Shown: positions 18,061 to 28,585, counted from the first letter of the stretch. The stretch: 37,796 bases of DNA from Candidatus Poseidoniaceae archaeon (GCA_938084675.1 CALKGM010000024.1:1-37796), one strand, 5' to 3'. Program-made: numbers and translations. Notes: a model not told the origin generated them from the letters alone.

Positions 18061-20289
18061 ATGTCTGACAAAGAGGAATCTATTTCATTGCGAGTATCAA
18101 AAGCCATACCGTCCGACGTAGGACACGGACGTGCCCGAATATCAGCAGACATGGGATTGGACTTGAAGCCCGGTGACATCGTCGAAATCAGCGGCGATAA
18201 CCGCTCAACGGCTGCCATCTATTGGCGAAGTCGCCCCGAAGATGCAAAGATGGACATCATTCGTGTAGACGGAATCATCCGTAAGAATGCGGGAGTCAGT
18301 CTTGGCGACCGAGTTACCGTCACCAAAGTCGAAGCAAAAGACTGCACAAAACTCACCATTTCCCCGGTCATGGCTAACAAACAGAAAGTAAAGTTTGGGC
18401 CAGGAATTGAAGGATTTGCCCGCAGAGGCCTGGCAAAGCGACCGGTTGTTGCCGGAGACCGAATCTTCATTCCAGGAATGACCTTGTTTGCAGAGGCCCT
18501 CCCGTTTGCCGTAGTACAAACAACTCCCAAAGGCATTGTCAAAGTTACAACTGACACAGAGATTGTCATCAAGGACGAAGCCGTTGCCGAGGAAGACGTT
18601 GGTCAATCTGAAGGAATCACCTACGAGGATGTTGGTGGAATCGGACAGCAGTTGCTCAAAGTTCGGGAAATGATTGAGTTGCCGCTTAAGCATCCAGAGT
18701 TGTTCCGAAGACTCGGTATTGACCCGCCAAAGGGTGTGCTGCTTCACGGACCACCTGGAACTGGAAAAACAATGATCGCAAAGGCAGTTGCAACCGAAGT
18801 CAACGCCCATTTCAAGAGCATTAACGGCCCTGAAATCATCTCGAAGTACTACGGTGAATCCGAAAAACAATTGCGAGAAATTTTTGATGAAGCAGCTGAC
18901 AACGCTCCGGCAATTATTTTCATTGACGAAATTGATTCGATTTGTCCAAAGCGAGAAGATGTTTCTGGAGAAGTTGAACGACGTGTTGTTGCTCAAATGC
19001 TGACCCTGATGGATGGAATGCAAGGCCGCGACAATGTCGTGGTGATCGGTGCAACCAATCGTCGTGACGCACTTGACCCAGCACTCCGACGACCAGGTCG
19101 TTTTGACAGGGAAATTGAAATCGGGGTCCCAGACCGTGAAGGTCGAAGTGAAATCATGGATGTTCACACGCGACAAATGCCGATTGCAGAAGATTTTGAC
19201 ATCTCTTGGGTACTTGACAACACCTACGGATTTGTAGGGGCAGATTTGGCTGCGCTCGTTCGTGAAGCAGCAATGCGTGCTCTACGAAGATACCTTCCCG
19301 AGATAGACTTGGAAGAGGAAACTATCCCTCCAGAAGTCCTTGAAAAGATGGAAGTATGCATGGATGACTTCAAGGAAGCTATACGCGACATTGAACCGTC
19401 TGCACTGAGAGAGATTTATGTTGAAGTCCCTGAAGTTTCATGGGACGAAGTCGGCGGACTCAACGAAGTCAAGGACCGTCTCAAGGAATCGGTGGAATGG
19501 CCACTTACCAAACCTGAACTCTTTGAGCACTTTGGGATTAAACCACCACGAGGAATTGTGCTCTTTGGAGCACCTGGAACGGGAAAAACCCTTCTTGCGA
19601 AGGCAATTGCCAACGAAGCCCAGGCTAATTTCATCAGTATCAAGGGCCCCGAACTCATCTCGAAGTGGGTTGGAGAATCTGAACGAGCAATCCGGGAGAT
19701 TTTCAAGAAGGCAAAGCAATCAGCGCCCTCCATTATTTTCCTTGATGAGTTTGAATCCATCGCATCCATGAGAAGCGGCGGTTCTGCTTCAGAGGGTAGC
19801 GATGTCTCAAACCGAGTCGTAAACCAACTCCTTGCGAGCATGGACGGCGTGGAATCACTTGACGGCGTCATCATTGTTGCTGCAACCAATCGCCCGGAAA
19901 TGATTGACCCTGCTCTTCTACGAAGCGGTCGCTTTGAGCGAGTCCTCCACGTACCTCCACCCGACACCGGTGCTCGAGAAGTCATCTTCAACATCCACAG
20001 TGAAGGTATGCCATTGAGCAAGTTCTCGTTCAAGGATATTCTCACAGGCATGGATGGATTCACAGGAGCTGACATTGAGGCTGTTTGCCGAGAAGCAGCA
20101 CTTATCTGCATGCGTGCTGGTAAGAAGCGTGTCACTAAGACGCACTTTGAGGAAGCAATCTCCCGCGTACGGCCAACGGTTACACCAGACATGCTGGATT
20201 ACTATCAGAAGATGGAAACCCGATTGACATCAGGATTAAGCAATATCAAGCGAAATCGTGACTTCAGTCGTGGCATGGAAACCATGTGA
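18061..20289 (+). CDS. cdc48: Cdc48/VAT-type AAA+ ATPase
   Basis: 742 residues, the usual length for archaeal Cdc48/VAT. An N-terminal Cdc48-N double-psi barrel (about 1-180) is followed by two AAA+ modules. D1 has Walker A GPPGTGKT and Walker [10 protein letters not shown]2 has Walker A GAPGTGKT and Walker [10 protein letters not shown]. Both keep the catalytic Glu. [20 protein letters not shown] and [20 protein letters not shown] hold sensor and arginine-finger residues. Family members unfold tagged proteins and hand them to the proteasome. GAGGAG lies 8 nt before the ATG. It heads a plus-strand run with the PRC-barrel gene 68 nt downstream. Confidence 0.97.
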   Translation: MSDKEESISLRVSKAIPSDVGHGRARISADMGLDLKPGDIVEISGDNRSTAAIYWRSRPEDAKMDIIRVDGIIRKNAGVSLGDRVTVTKVEAKDCTKLTISPVMANKQKVKFGPGIEGFARRGLAKRPVVAGDRIFIPGMTLFAEALPFAVVQTTPKGIVKVTTDTEIVIKDEAVAEEDVGQSEGITYEDVGGIGQQLLKVREMIELPLKHPELFRRLGIDPPKGVLLHGPPGTGKTMIAKAVATEVNAHFKSINGPEIISKYYGESEKQLREIFDEAADNAPAIIFIDEIDSICPKREDVSGEVERRVVAQMLTLMDGMQGRDNVVVIGATNRRDALDPALRRPGRFDREIEIGVPDREGRSEIMDVHTRQMPIAEDFDISWVLDNTYGFVGADLAALVREAAMRALRRYLPEIDLEEETIPPEVLEKMEVCMDDFKEAIRDIEPSALREIYVEVPEVSWDEVGGLNEVKDRLKESVEWPLTKPELFEHFGIKPPRGIVLFGAPGTGKTLLAKAIANEAQANFISIKGPELISKWVGESERAIREIFKKAKQSAPSIIFLDEFESIASMRSGGSASEGSDVSNRVVNQLLASMDGVESLDGVIIVAATNRPEMIDPALLRSGRFERVLHVPPPDTGAREVIFNIHSEGMPLSKFSFKDILTGMDGFTGADIEAVCREAALICMRAGKKRVTKTHFEEAISRVRPTVTPDMLDYYQKMETRLTSGLSNIKRNRDFSRGMETM

Positions 20290-20357
20290 TTTGGCCTCAC
20301 CGTACCGACGCATTCATTTGGCTTCGCTGAGACGGAAGGTCCACAGAGGTAGATGGC

Positions 20358-20597
20358 ATGGCAATCTTCGGCAGGGAAGTCATAGGACGCTTGGTCGTCG
20401 ACCGAACGGGAACCGATCTCGGTAGTTTGACAGACATCCACTTTGACCTCAAAACAGGAGCAATTAGCGAACTTGTCGTGACTGTTGAAGCGACGGTAAG
20501 CGCAGCAGCACTTCCTTTTGAAAGCCGTGAAAACATCGTAATGATTCCCGTAGACGCTGTCTCAAGAGTAGCAACAAAAATACATCTGAACCGCTGA
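20358..20597 (+). CDS. PRC-barrel domain protein
   Basis: 79 residues forming one PRC-barrel: REVIGRLVVDRTGTDLGSL is the opening strand pair and VMIPVDAVSRVATKI the closing strands. Stand-alone archaeal PRC-barrel proteins are linked to RNA processing and to cell division (CdpB-like), but this copy shows no feature that decides its role. GAGGT lies 8-9 nt before the ATG. It follows cdc48 on the same strand. Confidence 0.85.
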   Translation: MAIFGREVIGRLVVDRTGTDLGSLTDIHFDLKTGAISELVVTVEATVSAAALPFESRENIVMIPVDAVSRVATKIHLNR

Positions 20598-20705
20598 AAC
20601 AACCAGGTTTTTTGTGATACAATGGATGAGCATTTTCTGTCCTTGTTTGGACAACCTTCTAAAGATAGGTGAAACCGTGGAAGATTGGGTAGTTTCTCCC
20701 AAGTG

Positions 20706-22325
20706 ATGTCTATGGTCGGCCTGCCTGCTAATTTTAACGCGAGAAGGATTGCCCTTCAAGCGTCATTTTGGCTCGTTATGCTCATCCTCTTGATGACAAT
20801 CTTGCTCAATTTCATCAACTTGAGCGCCACAAACCAACTCTCGGCCTATGATGATGATTGGAACGATATGTCTGCGTTCCGACAGGATATCAAAGACATG
20901 GGGATTCAAACCAACTCACTCGTGAGCAGTCCGTTGCTGCTTGGCGACATCGAAGACCCCCGTAACACAACATACATCCTTGCAGGCGTAGAGCGGGACA
21001 CCCTCACACTTCCACAATTTGATGAGGACGGTTTCATTACGATTGCCTCGGACAGTGGATATTCACCCTCAGAAATCAACGCTATCGTTGAATTTGTAGA
21101 AGCCGGCGGAACGGCGCTTGTCTTGGAGGATTATGGCTACGGAAGTTCTGTTGCAGAGGCGTTCGGAGTGAGTTACATGGGCGAGCAAGTATACGATACC
21201 AACTACGTCGCTGAACTTGATTTCAATTACATTTGGATGTGCATTCAGGAGAACCCATGTGGCATGAACGGTACTAAGATTGACCCGAGCACCCTGTCAT
21301 CTCACGAGCGCTGGGCCAATGTCGGTGAACAAGGGGAACACCCTTGCTCACTCTTGAATGGAGAAAGCATGACCGAGGCTGAAGCTGGCCTTTGTACTCA
21401 ACATTGGAACGGTGGCGTCATTGAATACAACGGCACCTATCAGATGCTACTCAACAATGTCACGGGACTTGAGAAAATCCCAGGCGTTCGGGGCCCGCTT
21501 AGTGAAGTTGCAGTTCGTGCTATGACCAGCAACGGGGCAACCGTGGATGTAAACGGAGATGGCGAAATACAATTTGGAAGCGAAATAACCCCGGCAACAC
21601 CAGACCGATGGGGCCAATTCAATCTCACTATCGAAGCATGTGCACGAACCAGTTGCGACCCGTCCGATGGTGGAAGAATTGTCTTCATGGCTGATGGGTC
21701 TGCACTCATTAACGCCATGTACGATTACGAAGGCTTCAACGAAGGAAAATACGGTGAAACCGCAACGCTCATGCCCGCAAATGACAATCGCAAGTGGGCC
21801 ATGGATTTCATCGCTGAAGCCTTGATGAGTCAACTGGAAGGCGAAGAAGGTGAACCTGCTGAGAACGCAATGGTCATTTTTGATGAATCACGACACCCCC
21901 AAAGTGCCCTTGCGGCTGATTCTTACAACACGGTTTACTTCCTTCTTGTCTACTTCACTGGAGAGGGTTTGGCCATGCTTCTTCTCTTCCTCATCCTGTT
22001 CGTGACCTTTGAAGCAGTCCTCATCAAGAAACGTGACCCAGAACCTTGGCGCCATGTATTCAGCATCATCTACTACGGGTTTGGTGATGCCAACAGATAT
22101 GCTTACTATTCCAAAGTGGAGAAAATCCGCCAAGTGTTCCTATCCAAGGTTCGAAATCAAAACGGACTCAATCGTGAAGAATTCCAAGGTATGCAAGCCA
22201 ATGAACTCGTTTCAATGATCAACGACCCTGTTCTCGCTAAATTTGCGGTTGAATCAAACAACCGATACACGCTTGAACAAACGGTTGCTCTGGTCAAACG
22301 GATCAAGGCGTGGGGACGTCAGTGA
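20706..22325 (+). CDS. DUF4350-like membrane-anchored protein
   Basis: About 539 residues from the ATG at 20706; a TTG at 20685 would add seven. One N-terminal membrane helix (about 18-42) leads to an extracytoplasmic domain containing a DUF4350-like segment (SPSEINAIVEFVEAGGTALV then LEDYGYGSS). A Cys-containing insertion with DVNGDGEI, an EF-hand-like calcium loop, follows. A second helix near residue 430 precedes a basic cytoplasmic tail of about 95 residues. The insertion is large for DUF4350. It starts a three-gene unit with DUF58 and a membrane protein; in other prokaryotes these families sit beside MoxR ATPases in membrane-stress or envelope operons. No MoxR gene is present here. Confidence 0.75.
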   Translation: MSMVGLPANFNARRIALQASFWLVMLILLMTILLNFINLSATNQLSAYDDDWNDMSAFRQDIKDMGIQTNSLVSSPLLLGDIEDPRNTTYILAGVERDTLTLPQFDEDGFITIASDSGYSPSEINAIVEFVEAGGTALVLEDYGYGSSVAEAFGVSYMGEQVYDTNYVAELDFNYIWMCIQENPCGMNGTKIDPSTLSSHERWANVGEQGEHPCSLLNGESMTEAEAGLCTQHWNGGVIEYNGTYQMLLNNVTGLEKIPGVRGPLSEVAVRAMTSNGATVDVNGDGEIQFGSEITPATPDRWGQFNLTIEACARTSCDPSDGGRIVFMADGSALINAMYDYEGFNEGKYGETATLMPANDNRKWAMDFIAEALMSQLEGEEGEPAENAMVIFDESRHPQSALAADSYNTVYFLLVYFTGEGLAMLLLFLILFVTFEAVLIKKRDPEPWRHVFSIIYYGFGDANRYAYYSKVEKIRQVFLSKVRNQNGLNREEFQGMQANELVSMINDPVLAKFAVESNNRYTLEQTVALVKRIKAWGRQ

Positions 22326-22335
22326 GGTGAGATGA

Positions 22336-23589
22336 ATGTGGACACGTAAGGCTGCTTTCACCTTCACTGGAGGAATCGCTCTGGTATTGATCGGGATGAT
22401 GATTTCCAATCAACAGATGATGATCTTGGGCCTCAGTTTGGTGGCCTTTATCGTCGTCAATTCGTGGATTTCAGGCCATGGTGATGTTGAAGTTCAGCGA
22501 ACACTTTCTGCTGACAACCTGTACAAAGGCGATGATTTGTACGTTGAACTCCTTGTCACGAACCGTAGTAACAGGAAAACACAGATGTTAGACATCTACG
22601 ATAACATCCCGCACGAGATGAAGTTGCGAAGCGGTTTGAATCAAATGCAGCTCAATCTCAAACCTGGCGAGTCCGCTCGTATTCGCTATGTACTCCGTTG
22701 CCCGTTAAGAGGTCATTATTCCATCGGACCTGTGTCACTGCGTGCACGGAACACATTCAATCTAGGTGTTGAGGACATGTATGTTGACCATCACAGTGAC
22801 ATTGTCATCTTCCCGCAAATTAAGGACATTGAGGAAGCGTTCTTGCGAAGCCGCACGCCCAAGATGTACACGGGAGCTACAACGTTGCGAACACCAGGCC
22901 AAGGGTCTGAATTTTATTCACTGCGAGAGTATGTTCCTGGAGACCCATTCAAGAACATCAATTGGAAAGCATTTGCCCGAACTGGTGAACTGATGGTGAA
23001 CGAAAAATGTCGAGATGCGGTAACCGACCTCTATCTCATCCTTGACAGCAGAGACCTCGCCCGCATCGGAACCGTTCTCAAAAATCCGCTCGAGATGGGG
23101 ACCGTGTCCGCAGCAAGTCTTGCAGCCTTCTTTTTGAAACGCCGAGATTCTGTCGCTCTTGCAATTTATGATGAGAAATTGTCATACCTTCCACCAGACA
23201 CGGGTGACAAGCAGTACTTCAAGATTCTAAGCGCACTAGCAGGAGTTACCCCGAAGGGAACTATGCCGCTTCAAGCGGTTACGAACTCGCTCAGTGGAAG
23301 ATTTAGTCGGGGCAGTCCAGTATTCATCATCTCCTCATGCGAGGGTGACGGAACCGTTCCTGCTGCTGTTCGCGACCTGGTTGGACGAGGACACGAAGTA
23401 ACGGTCCTATCTCCTTCTAGCGTTGACTTTGAACGCCTCGTAAGCAGAATTCCACGTATGTCGTACGAAGTCCTGAAACTAGAACGACAGAATCGACTCA
23501 CAACGCTCGCAGGTTCAGGAGCACAAGTCATTGATTGGATGCCAGACATGGATCTATCACAGGCGTTAATGCAGGTAAGGGGGTACTGA
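22336..23589 (+). CDS. DUF58 domain protein
   Basis: 417 residues. Two adjoining N-terminal helices (about 8-45) are followed by a beta-rich extracytoplasmic region and the DUF58 core with its hallmark REYVPGDPFKNINWKAFART, then a vWA-like fold with DLYLILDSRD as a degenerate MIDAS strand. DUF58 proteins usually partner MoxR AAA+ ATPases and DUF4350 or transglutaminase-like proteins. The ATG at 22336 has GAGGTGA about 4 nt upstream and lies 10 nt after the DUF4350 stop, so the two are coupled. Confidence 0.9.
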   Translation: MWTRKAAFTFTGGIALVLIGMMISNQQMMILGLSLVAFIVVNSWISGHGDVEVQRTLSADNLYKGDDLYVELLVTNRSNRKTQMLDIYDNIPHEMKLRSGLNQMQLNLKPGESARIRYVLRCPLRGHYSIGPVSLRARNTFNLGVEDMYVDHHSDIVIFPQIKDIEEAFLRSRTPKMYTGATTLRTPGQGSEFYSLREYVPGDPFKNINWKAFARTGELMVNEKCRDAVTDLYLILDSRDLARIGTVLKNPLEMGTVSAASLAAFFLKRRDSVALAIYDEKLSYLPPDTGDKQYFKILSALAGVTPKGTMPLQAVTNSLSGRFSRGSPVFIISSCEGDGTVPAAVRDLVGRGHEVTVLSPSSVDFERLVSRIPRMSYEVLKLERQNRLTTLAGSGAQVIDWMPDMDLSQALMQVRGY

Positions 23590-23591
23590 GG

Positions 23592-24809
23592 ATGGCAGGT
23601 GAAGTAGGTCTCCAATCAGATGTTCTCATGGAAGGCACTGCCCGTCCAAGAACACTCCATCTGAAGAATTTGAGACGTCAATGGCAAATTCTTAGCCTTC
23701 AAATCGTTGCAACAATTGCGCTCATCACCATGTATGTCCAAGTGGTCCAAACTTACGTCGTTGGCTCCATTGACCACACCATCTTGTTTGACTCCATTGA
23801 ATTGCTGATCTCAGACCAGCTCCCTCTTGGCGATTGGTTAACTGGAGAAGGAAGAGATGGCCTTTCGAGATTCTTTGTTCCAATGGTCATGGGACTCGGC
23901 TTAGGCGGAATTATGGCGTTCATCGCATTCCAAAGCCCCAAGGTCCAGCAGAGGATTAAGTTGGGATTCATCATCGGATTGATTGTTCTTCTCGTCGGTC
24001 GCCTTCTTCTTTCTTGGTTCGCAGGAATGTTGTTTGAATTCAATCTCCGACTACCCGACGAAAGTGAATTGGAAACCCTTCAGTGGCCTCTGCTCATGAT
24101 TTTGTCGCTCATCATCCTCTTCATCTATCTCTTGCCCGTAATCATGGGCACTCGGGGCATATGGGGCCTATCACGCCGTTCAATCGCATGGGCAATCGGC
24201 TTCACACTCCTTTTCCTAGGAATTCACGCAATTCTTACCTTCCCACTCATCAAAGGACAACTTGGGTCTTACGGTGGCGTTCTATCCACACTTGAAAGTC
24301 AAACATCCGACCCTACAATCGGACTGTTTGGTCTTAATTTGGTCACAAAAGAACAGTTTGACCTCATCCTCATAGCAGTACTCATCATGGTATTCCAAGA
24401 AGCAAGTTATGGCGTAATTCGCAACCTCGAATATGCATTCCGACTACCTGAGTCGTGTAAGCGCGACCCAGAATATGTGCGCCAAATGGATAACGTCCTC
24501 AACACTCACTTGCGACACACCTTCTTTTTCTTAGGTTTGACAGGTCTAGCGACGATGGTCGCATTAGGTTTCCACAAAGTTCTCTTAACCGTGGTATCAG
24601 ACACAACTGGTAGTCAATGGGCAGGACAAGTCTCTGAATCAATTGAATTAACTCTCACCTACGGGTTAGTCATCTCTGCTTTACTGTTCCTTAGCATCAT
24701 GGCAGTGCTGAGATTCTTTATCCCGTGGCAGCGTGTCATAGGGCTGATTCAGTCGCGTGGAGTCAAGGATGATACGAAGCCCGCAATCAATGACTTCACA
24801 CAACTTTGA
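23592..24809 (+). CDS. Multi-pass membrane protein of the DUF58 operon
   Basis: 405 residues from the ATG at 23592, 2 nt after the DUF58 stop. About eight membrane helices are visible, starting with LQIVATIALITMYVQVVQTYVV. A long cytoplasmic loop near residues 265-315 contains GVIRNLEYAFRLPESCKRD. I do not recognise the family. Tight spacing implies it acts with the DUF4350 and DUF58 proteins in the membrane. Its stop lies in TGATCA, shared with the opposing gene. Confidence 0.7.
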   Translation: MAGEVGLQSDVLMEGTARPRTLHLKNLRRQWQILSLQIVATIALITMYVQVVQTYVVGSIDHTILFDSIELLISDQLPLGDWLTGEGRDGLSRFFVPMVMGLGLGGIMAFIAFQSPKVQQRIKLGFIIGLIVLLVGRLLLSWFAGMLFEFNLRLPDESELETLQWPLLMILSLIILFIYLLPVIMGTRGIWGLSRRSIAWAIGFTLLFLGIHAILTFPLIKGQLGSYGGVLSTLESQTSDPTIGLFGLNLVTKEQFDLILIAVLIMVFQEASYGVIRNLEYAFRLPESCKRDPEYVRQMDNVLNTHLRHTFFFLGLTGLATMVALGFHKVLLTVVSDTTGSQWAGQVSESIELTLTYGLVISALLFLSIMAVLRFFIPWQRVIGLIQSRGVKDDTKPAINDFTQL

Positions 24810-25049
24810 TCACTGGTTGGACTGAATGAATCGCCCAATCATCTCACTCGTTGCTAGCAACAGCAATGGGAAGGCAATAAACCCAATCGTAAACCCAATC
24901 CAATTCGCATCGAATTGGTCCCTAATGTCACCTCCATAAACGAGGGTTATGACAACGACTGCAACCAGCATGAATCGTTCAAGAAACAGGGGATATGGTC
25001 GCCCTTTCCCTTCTTCCCGCCCAAGGAGTGTTGTCGATTCACTTGACAA
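24810..25049 (-). CDS. Small two-helix membrane protein
   Basis: About 79 residues if the TTG at 25049 is used; it is chosen because GAGGTG sits 6 nt upstream. GTG 25058 or TTG 25070 are alternatives. Two membrane helices are clear (RFMLVAVVVITLVYGGDI and IGFTIGFIAFPLLLLATSEM). It begins 10 nt after the stop of the large roadblock/coiled-coil gene and probably belongs to that operon. It could be its membrane anchor. No family recognised. Confidence 0.6.
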   Translation of the reverse strand: MSSESTTLLGREEGKGRPYPLFLERFMLVAVVVITLVYGGDIRDQFDANWIGFTIGFIAFPLLLLATSEMIGRFIQSNQ

Positions 25050-25059
25050 CTTTAGCACC

Positions 25060-28000
25060 TCAGAAATCAATATTAGAAAGACGAGATTCGAGGTCGGCTA
25101 AGGCAGCATCTGGAGGGGAACTTGTAGCGGTAGGCGTCGTATCCCTATGCCCCCATTCAGCGTCGATTCGAGCCAATTCAGCCTCAAGTTGGGCTCGTTC
25201 ATCATCAAGGTCGACCTTCGTTTGCTGGGGCGTATCTTGGGAAATTGAAGTCGCAGGCAGGGAGTCGCTTGGTGCGGGTAAATCGGACCATCCATCGTTA
25301 TCGGTAGCCAAGGATTCGGCCGGACCCATATCGATGTCTTCTTCATGAAGTAAGGCTGGCTCAAGGTCAACCAGCATGTCTTCATCAACCGGAAGACGTT
25401 GGCCCGAAGGAATAGATTCTCTTTCAAAAGGAAGAAGACCGTCACGTTGGAATTCCCATAGCATACCTCTTGGGATACCATCGGTTAGTCCAGATGCATC
25501 AAGTTGAGTAATGAGTTCTTCAAGAACACGGGCAGTCTCCTCTAATCCGATGGCTTCACCGGCATCTCGTTGATCTGCTTCAAGGTAGATGTCGTCCAAA
25601 GCAACCTGAATCAATTTCCGAGTGCCTTGGGCGAGACTTGGAAGCGCCTCAGGACGTTGACAGTTGGTCATCAATGCGTGTACTTCGTGACTTGGCGCAC
25701 CTAACCGCTCAATCTGCTCAAGTACATTTCTGATTCTGCGGAGCATGGTAATGGAACGATCATAATCTTCTAGCAGATGTTCCAAATCAAGGACAACATG
25801 GTTCACGGTTTCTCCAAGTTGATGTTCTAACCGTTGTTGAACAGACCAACGAGCGAGTCCTCGAACCGCACCTGCTGTTTGTGGCACCTGACGCTCAAGC
25901 AGCGTCATTACCTCTGATGAAAGAAGATGGCGTGGGGTGGCAGCGACATGGTCAACGGTTGATTGGATGACCTGGAGTGCCCGCTCAACAGCACGGTCGA
26001 GCATGGTGACTGAATAGCCAAGTTCCCGAGCATGTTCAAGCCGTTCAAGTACAGGACCCAACCCCTCGAAGGTGTTGTTGTCGTCAAGAAGAGCTTGTGC
26101 AAGTGGTTCTTCTGCAAGACGGGCTCGCAGGCGTTCTGCCTCCTGAATATCTGCTAAGGCTTCTTCATGGGCTTGAGAAAGAGTTGTTGCCTTCTCAACA
26201 AGAGAGGAAAGTTCTGCTTCTGCATGACCGCGACGAGCCCCCATATCTCCAAGTTCACGAAGAAGTGTACGGCGTTCATCCATTAACTCTCGGAGTTCAG
26301 CTTGGACGTTTGAGCGGCGTGACTCGTCCTCTGCACGACGAAGACGGTCTTCTTCCATACGATTCTTTGACATGGATTCCTCAGTTTTGATGGCTTCGAG
26401 TTCAAGTTGATGCACGTGAACTTGTTCCTGAAGCGTGAGCACGTCTGATTGGCTTCGTGCGTGGCGCTCCCTCGTAGTACTCACTTGTTCGGTGAGGACA
26501 CGCAAACGGCGCTCTTCGTCCTCGCTTTGTTGCCGTATTGTATTGAGGCGCTTGCTCCCTTCTGTCAAGTTCGCCTGAAGTTCGGCTTCCTTGAGCGCAA
26601 GTGTTTCAATCATCTCCTTGAGTTCACTACTTGCCTCTGCGTCACCCAAAGCCTTCGCCAATTCTGCAGCACGCTCGCTGACTTGATGTTCAAGTTCATT
26701 CACCCGACGTACGAGACGTTCAGCTCGGTGTTCAGCATCTTCCGACTGATTACGAGATTCAGCGAGGTCCACTTGCAAACTGTTGAGGCGGGCATGTGCT
26801 TCTTCAAGGGCTACGGTATGGTTTTGGCGTGTTTCACTCGCTTCACGAGCAACAATTTGAGCAGCAGTTTTCTTCGTCTCCAATTCCTTGTTCTTACCTT
26901 CAAGGATGGCCTTAGCCTTGGTCATTTCATCCAGTGATCGCTCAGCCGCCTCAAGTTTCCGGCGTAATCCGGCGTCAACAGCAGCCACTGCATCCCCTTG
27001 CATTACCGGTAGCCCGTCTCCAACTTCCATACCGGCGGTTGAAAAATTGACTTTTCCTCGTTGAAGTCGCAATTCCTCCAGACCCGCTTCAAAACCGAGC
27101 ATTTCTTCCAAAGAAGCCCTGATTGAAGCCTGTCGAGCTTCTGAACGGGTTCGTACGGTTGATAGCTGGTCACAGAAAGATTTCAGTTTGAAGGTTTCAA
27201 AGGAGCCTGAATTTGAGGAAACGACCGTTCCTGCCGCAAAGCGAATCAATTGCAATTTTCGCTTTGGTTCGGTGAACATAGTCATGGCTGCGCTTTCATC
27301 ATCTGCGTTCGGAGCCCATAGAGCAACAGGAACACCACGGGAAAGAATGAGTGATACGGACTTTGAGGAAGCTCCTGATTGAATGTGGCCAGTAACCTCC
27401 TCTTCCATTCCCGCTTTGAGCATAGAAAGGATGGCATCAGGCCCACCTCGTCCTTCACGAAGAGGAAATCCATCAGGCAGGCTTGTGCCGTGCTCTCCAA
27501 TCGAAGCAACATCGCCCTCAAGCATGAGGGAGGCAGATGAGAGGAGGCGGGCGTGATTTGCTTCCCGTTCTGTCCAAATAGCAAGAGCGATTTCACCACT
27601 TTGAGCCAAGAGTAGTGCACCATCCGAGGTGTGGAGGGTCCAATGGCCCGAAGGCCCCAATCCCAATCCTAAGTTGATATCTTCCACGCGGATATCAGAA
27701 AGAATACTATGAATCTGAGTGGATAAAGACTCTGCTTCTCGTGGGAGGTCACCTGCTTCATCGATGAGCATACCCGAATCAATAGCGATCGCTCCTCGTA
27801 CGGTGTCATTTTCAACAAGGTGGTTTAGAACTTTTGACAGGTCTCTCGCAAGGAGACGTTCAACGAAATTCGTCATTGAGCGAAGCCCTTGTCGGTCTGC
27901 TTGATGGACAAACGCTTCTGGAATGAGTTCGGCGACATCACCAAGTCCTGCGATTGTATATTCCGAAGCCGTGAAGCGTACTTTCTGCTCTGATTCCAAT

Positions 28001-28233
28001 GCCAGCAACGCATGCTGGGCCTCTTCTCCAGCGAGCAAATCCCGCTTTTGAGTGTATTTACTCCCTTCAGCCAACCATCCAACAACACGCCCTGCTCGGA
28101 TAAGACGATGTCCCGCTGGAGTTTTTCGCCGCCCCACCCATGTTGAAATAACGCCGTGTGCAAAAGGTTGCAGCGTTCCAGCGGTCAAATCTATGTCTTC
28201 ATCAACTGGAGTTCCAAATGGCATTTCAAACAT
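25060..28233 (-). CDS. Large coiled-coil protein with an N-terminal roadblock-like domain
   Basis: 1057 residues. The first 110 resemble the PATAN/DUF4388 type of regulatory module (HRLIRAGRVVGWL and EAQHALLALES). A roadblock/LC7-like fold follows at about 125-240 (VRGAIAIDSGMLIDEAGDLP and GHWTLHTSDGALLLAQSGEI). A second similar unit may lie at 280-350. A Glu/Arg-rich coiled coil fills about 420-720, then a helical bundle, then an acidic Ser/Pro-rich tail. Roadblock proteins serve as GTPase or motility platforms; the coiled coil suggests a scaffold. AGGTGA lies 6-7 nt before the ATG, and the gene starts 10 nt after the stand-alone roadblock gene. No GTPase gene is visible nearby. Confidence 0.7.
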   Translation of the reverse strand: MFEMPFGTPVDEDIDLTAGTLQPFAHGVISTWVGRRKTPAGHRLIRAGRVVGWLAEGSKYTQKRDLLAGEEAQHALLALESEQKVRFTASEYTIAGLGDVAELIPEAFVHQADRQGLRSMTNFVERLLARDLSKVLNHLVENDTVRGAIAIDSGMLIDEAGDLPREAESLSTQIHSILSDIRVEDINLGLGLGPSGHWTLHTSDGALLLAQSGEIALAIWTEREANHARLLSSASLMLEGDVASIGEHGTSLPDGFPLREGRGGPDAILSMLKAGMEEEVTGHIQSGASSKSVSLILSRGVPVALWAPNADDESAAMTMFTEPKRKLQLIRFAAGTVVSSNSGSFETFKLKSFCDQLSTVRTRSEARQASIRASLEEMLGFEAGLEELRLQRGKVNFSTAGMEVGDGLPVMQGDAVAAVDAGLRRKLEAAERSLDEMTKAKAILEGKNKELETKKTAAQIVAREASETRQNHTVALEEAHARLNSLQVDLAESRNQSEDAEHRAERLVRRVNELEHQVSERAAELAKALGDAEASSELKEMIETLALKEAELQANLTEGSKRLNTIRQQSEDEERRLRVLTEQVSTTRERHARSQSDVLTLQEQVHVHQLELEAIKTEESMSKNRMEEDRLRRAEDESRRSNVQAELRELMDERRTLLRELGDMGARRGHAEAELSSLVEKATTLSQAHEEALADIQEAERLRARLAEEPLAQALLDDNNTFEGLGPVLERLEHARELGYSVTMLDRAVERALQVIQSTVDHVAATPRHLLSSEVMTLLERQVPQTAGAVRGLARWSVQQRLEHQLGETVNHVVLDLEHLLEDYDRSITMLRRIRNVLEQIERLGAPSHEVHALMTNCQRPEALPSLAQGTRKLIQVALDDIYLEADQRDAGEAIGLEETARVLEELITQLDASGLTDGIPRGMLWEFQRDGLLPFERESIPSGQRLPVDEDMLVDLEPALLHEEDIDMGPAESLATDNDGWSDLPAPSDSLPATSISQDTPQQTKVDLDDERAQLEAELARIDAEWGHRDTTPTATSSPPDAALADLESRLSNIDF

Positions 28234-28243
28234 GTTAGTTCAC

Positions 28244-28585
28244 CTACATTTCAGGGGTTGTTGCTAGAGACTTGCGATTGAGGTCCACACTGTGTCTCCA
28301 CCTCGCAAGTTTTCCGCCTTTTCCGTGCAGCATCAGAATGCGGTACGGAGTGACGATGTCGATCATAGTCCTGGTGTCACTCTCTTCCCAAATCTCGTAA
28401 AGTTCACCGAGACCAAGATTTTGAGTTGCTTCCAGAGCAACAGATGTCATCATGACAGTACGTCCAACGTCAGGAAATGACCCGGATTGTCCAACACTGG
28501 CCATGAGTCGTCCTCGGTCGTCAATCATCAGAGCTTGTTCGACACCGTTTTGGGTCGTCAAAGCGGATAATAGCCGTTGTAGCAT
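28244..28585 (-). CDS. Roadblock/LC7 domain protein
   Basis: 113 residues. GVEQALMIDDRGRLMASVGQ is the roadblock core strand-turn-strand, followed by a helix and strands RTMIDIVTPYRILMLHG. Archaeal roadblock/LC7 (MglB-like) proteins often dimerise and regulate small GTPases. It lies 10 nt upstream of the large protein that carries a similar fold, so a heterocomplex is likely. GAGGT occurs about 9-10 nt before the ATG. Confidence 0.75.
   Translation of the reverse strand: MLQRLLSALTTQNGVEQALMIDDRGRLMASVGQSGSFPDVGRTVMMTSVALEATQNLGLGELYEIWEESDTRTMIDIVTPYRILMLHGKGGKLARWRHSVDLNRKSLATTPEM

Noticed and set aside
18205-19176. 323-residue open frame antisense to cdc48
   Set aside because: Shadow of a strongly conserved gene; composition is unlike a real protein.
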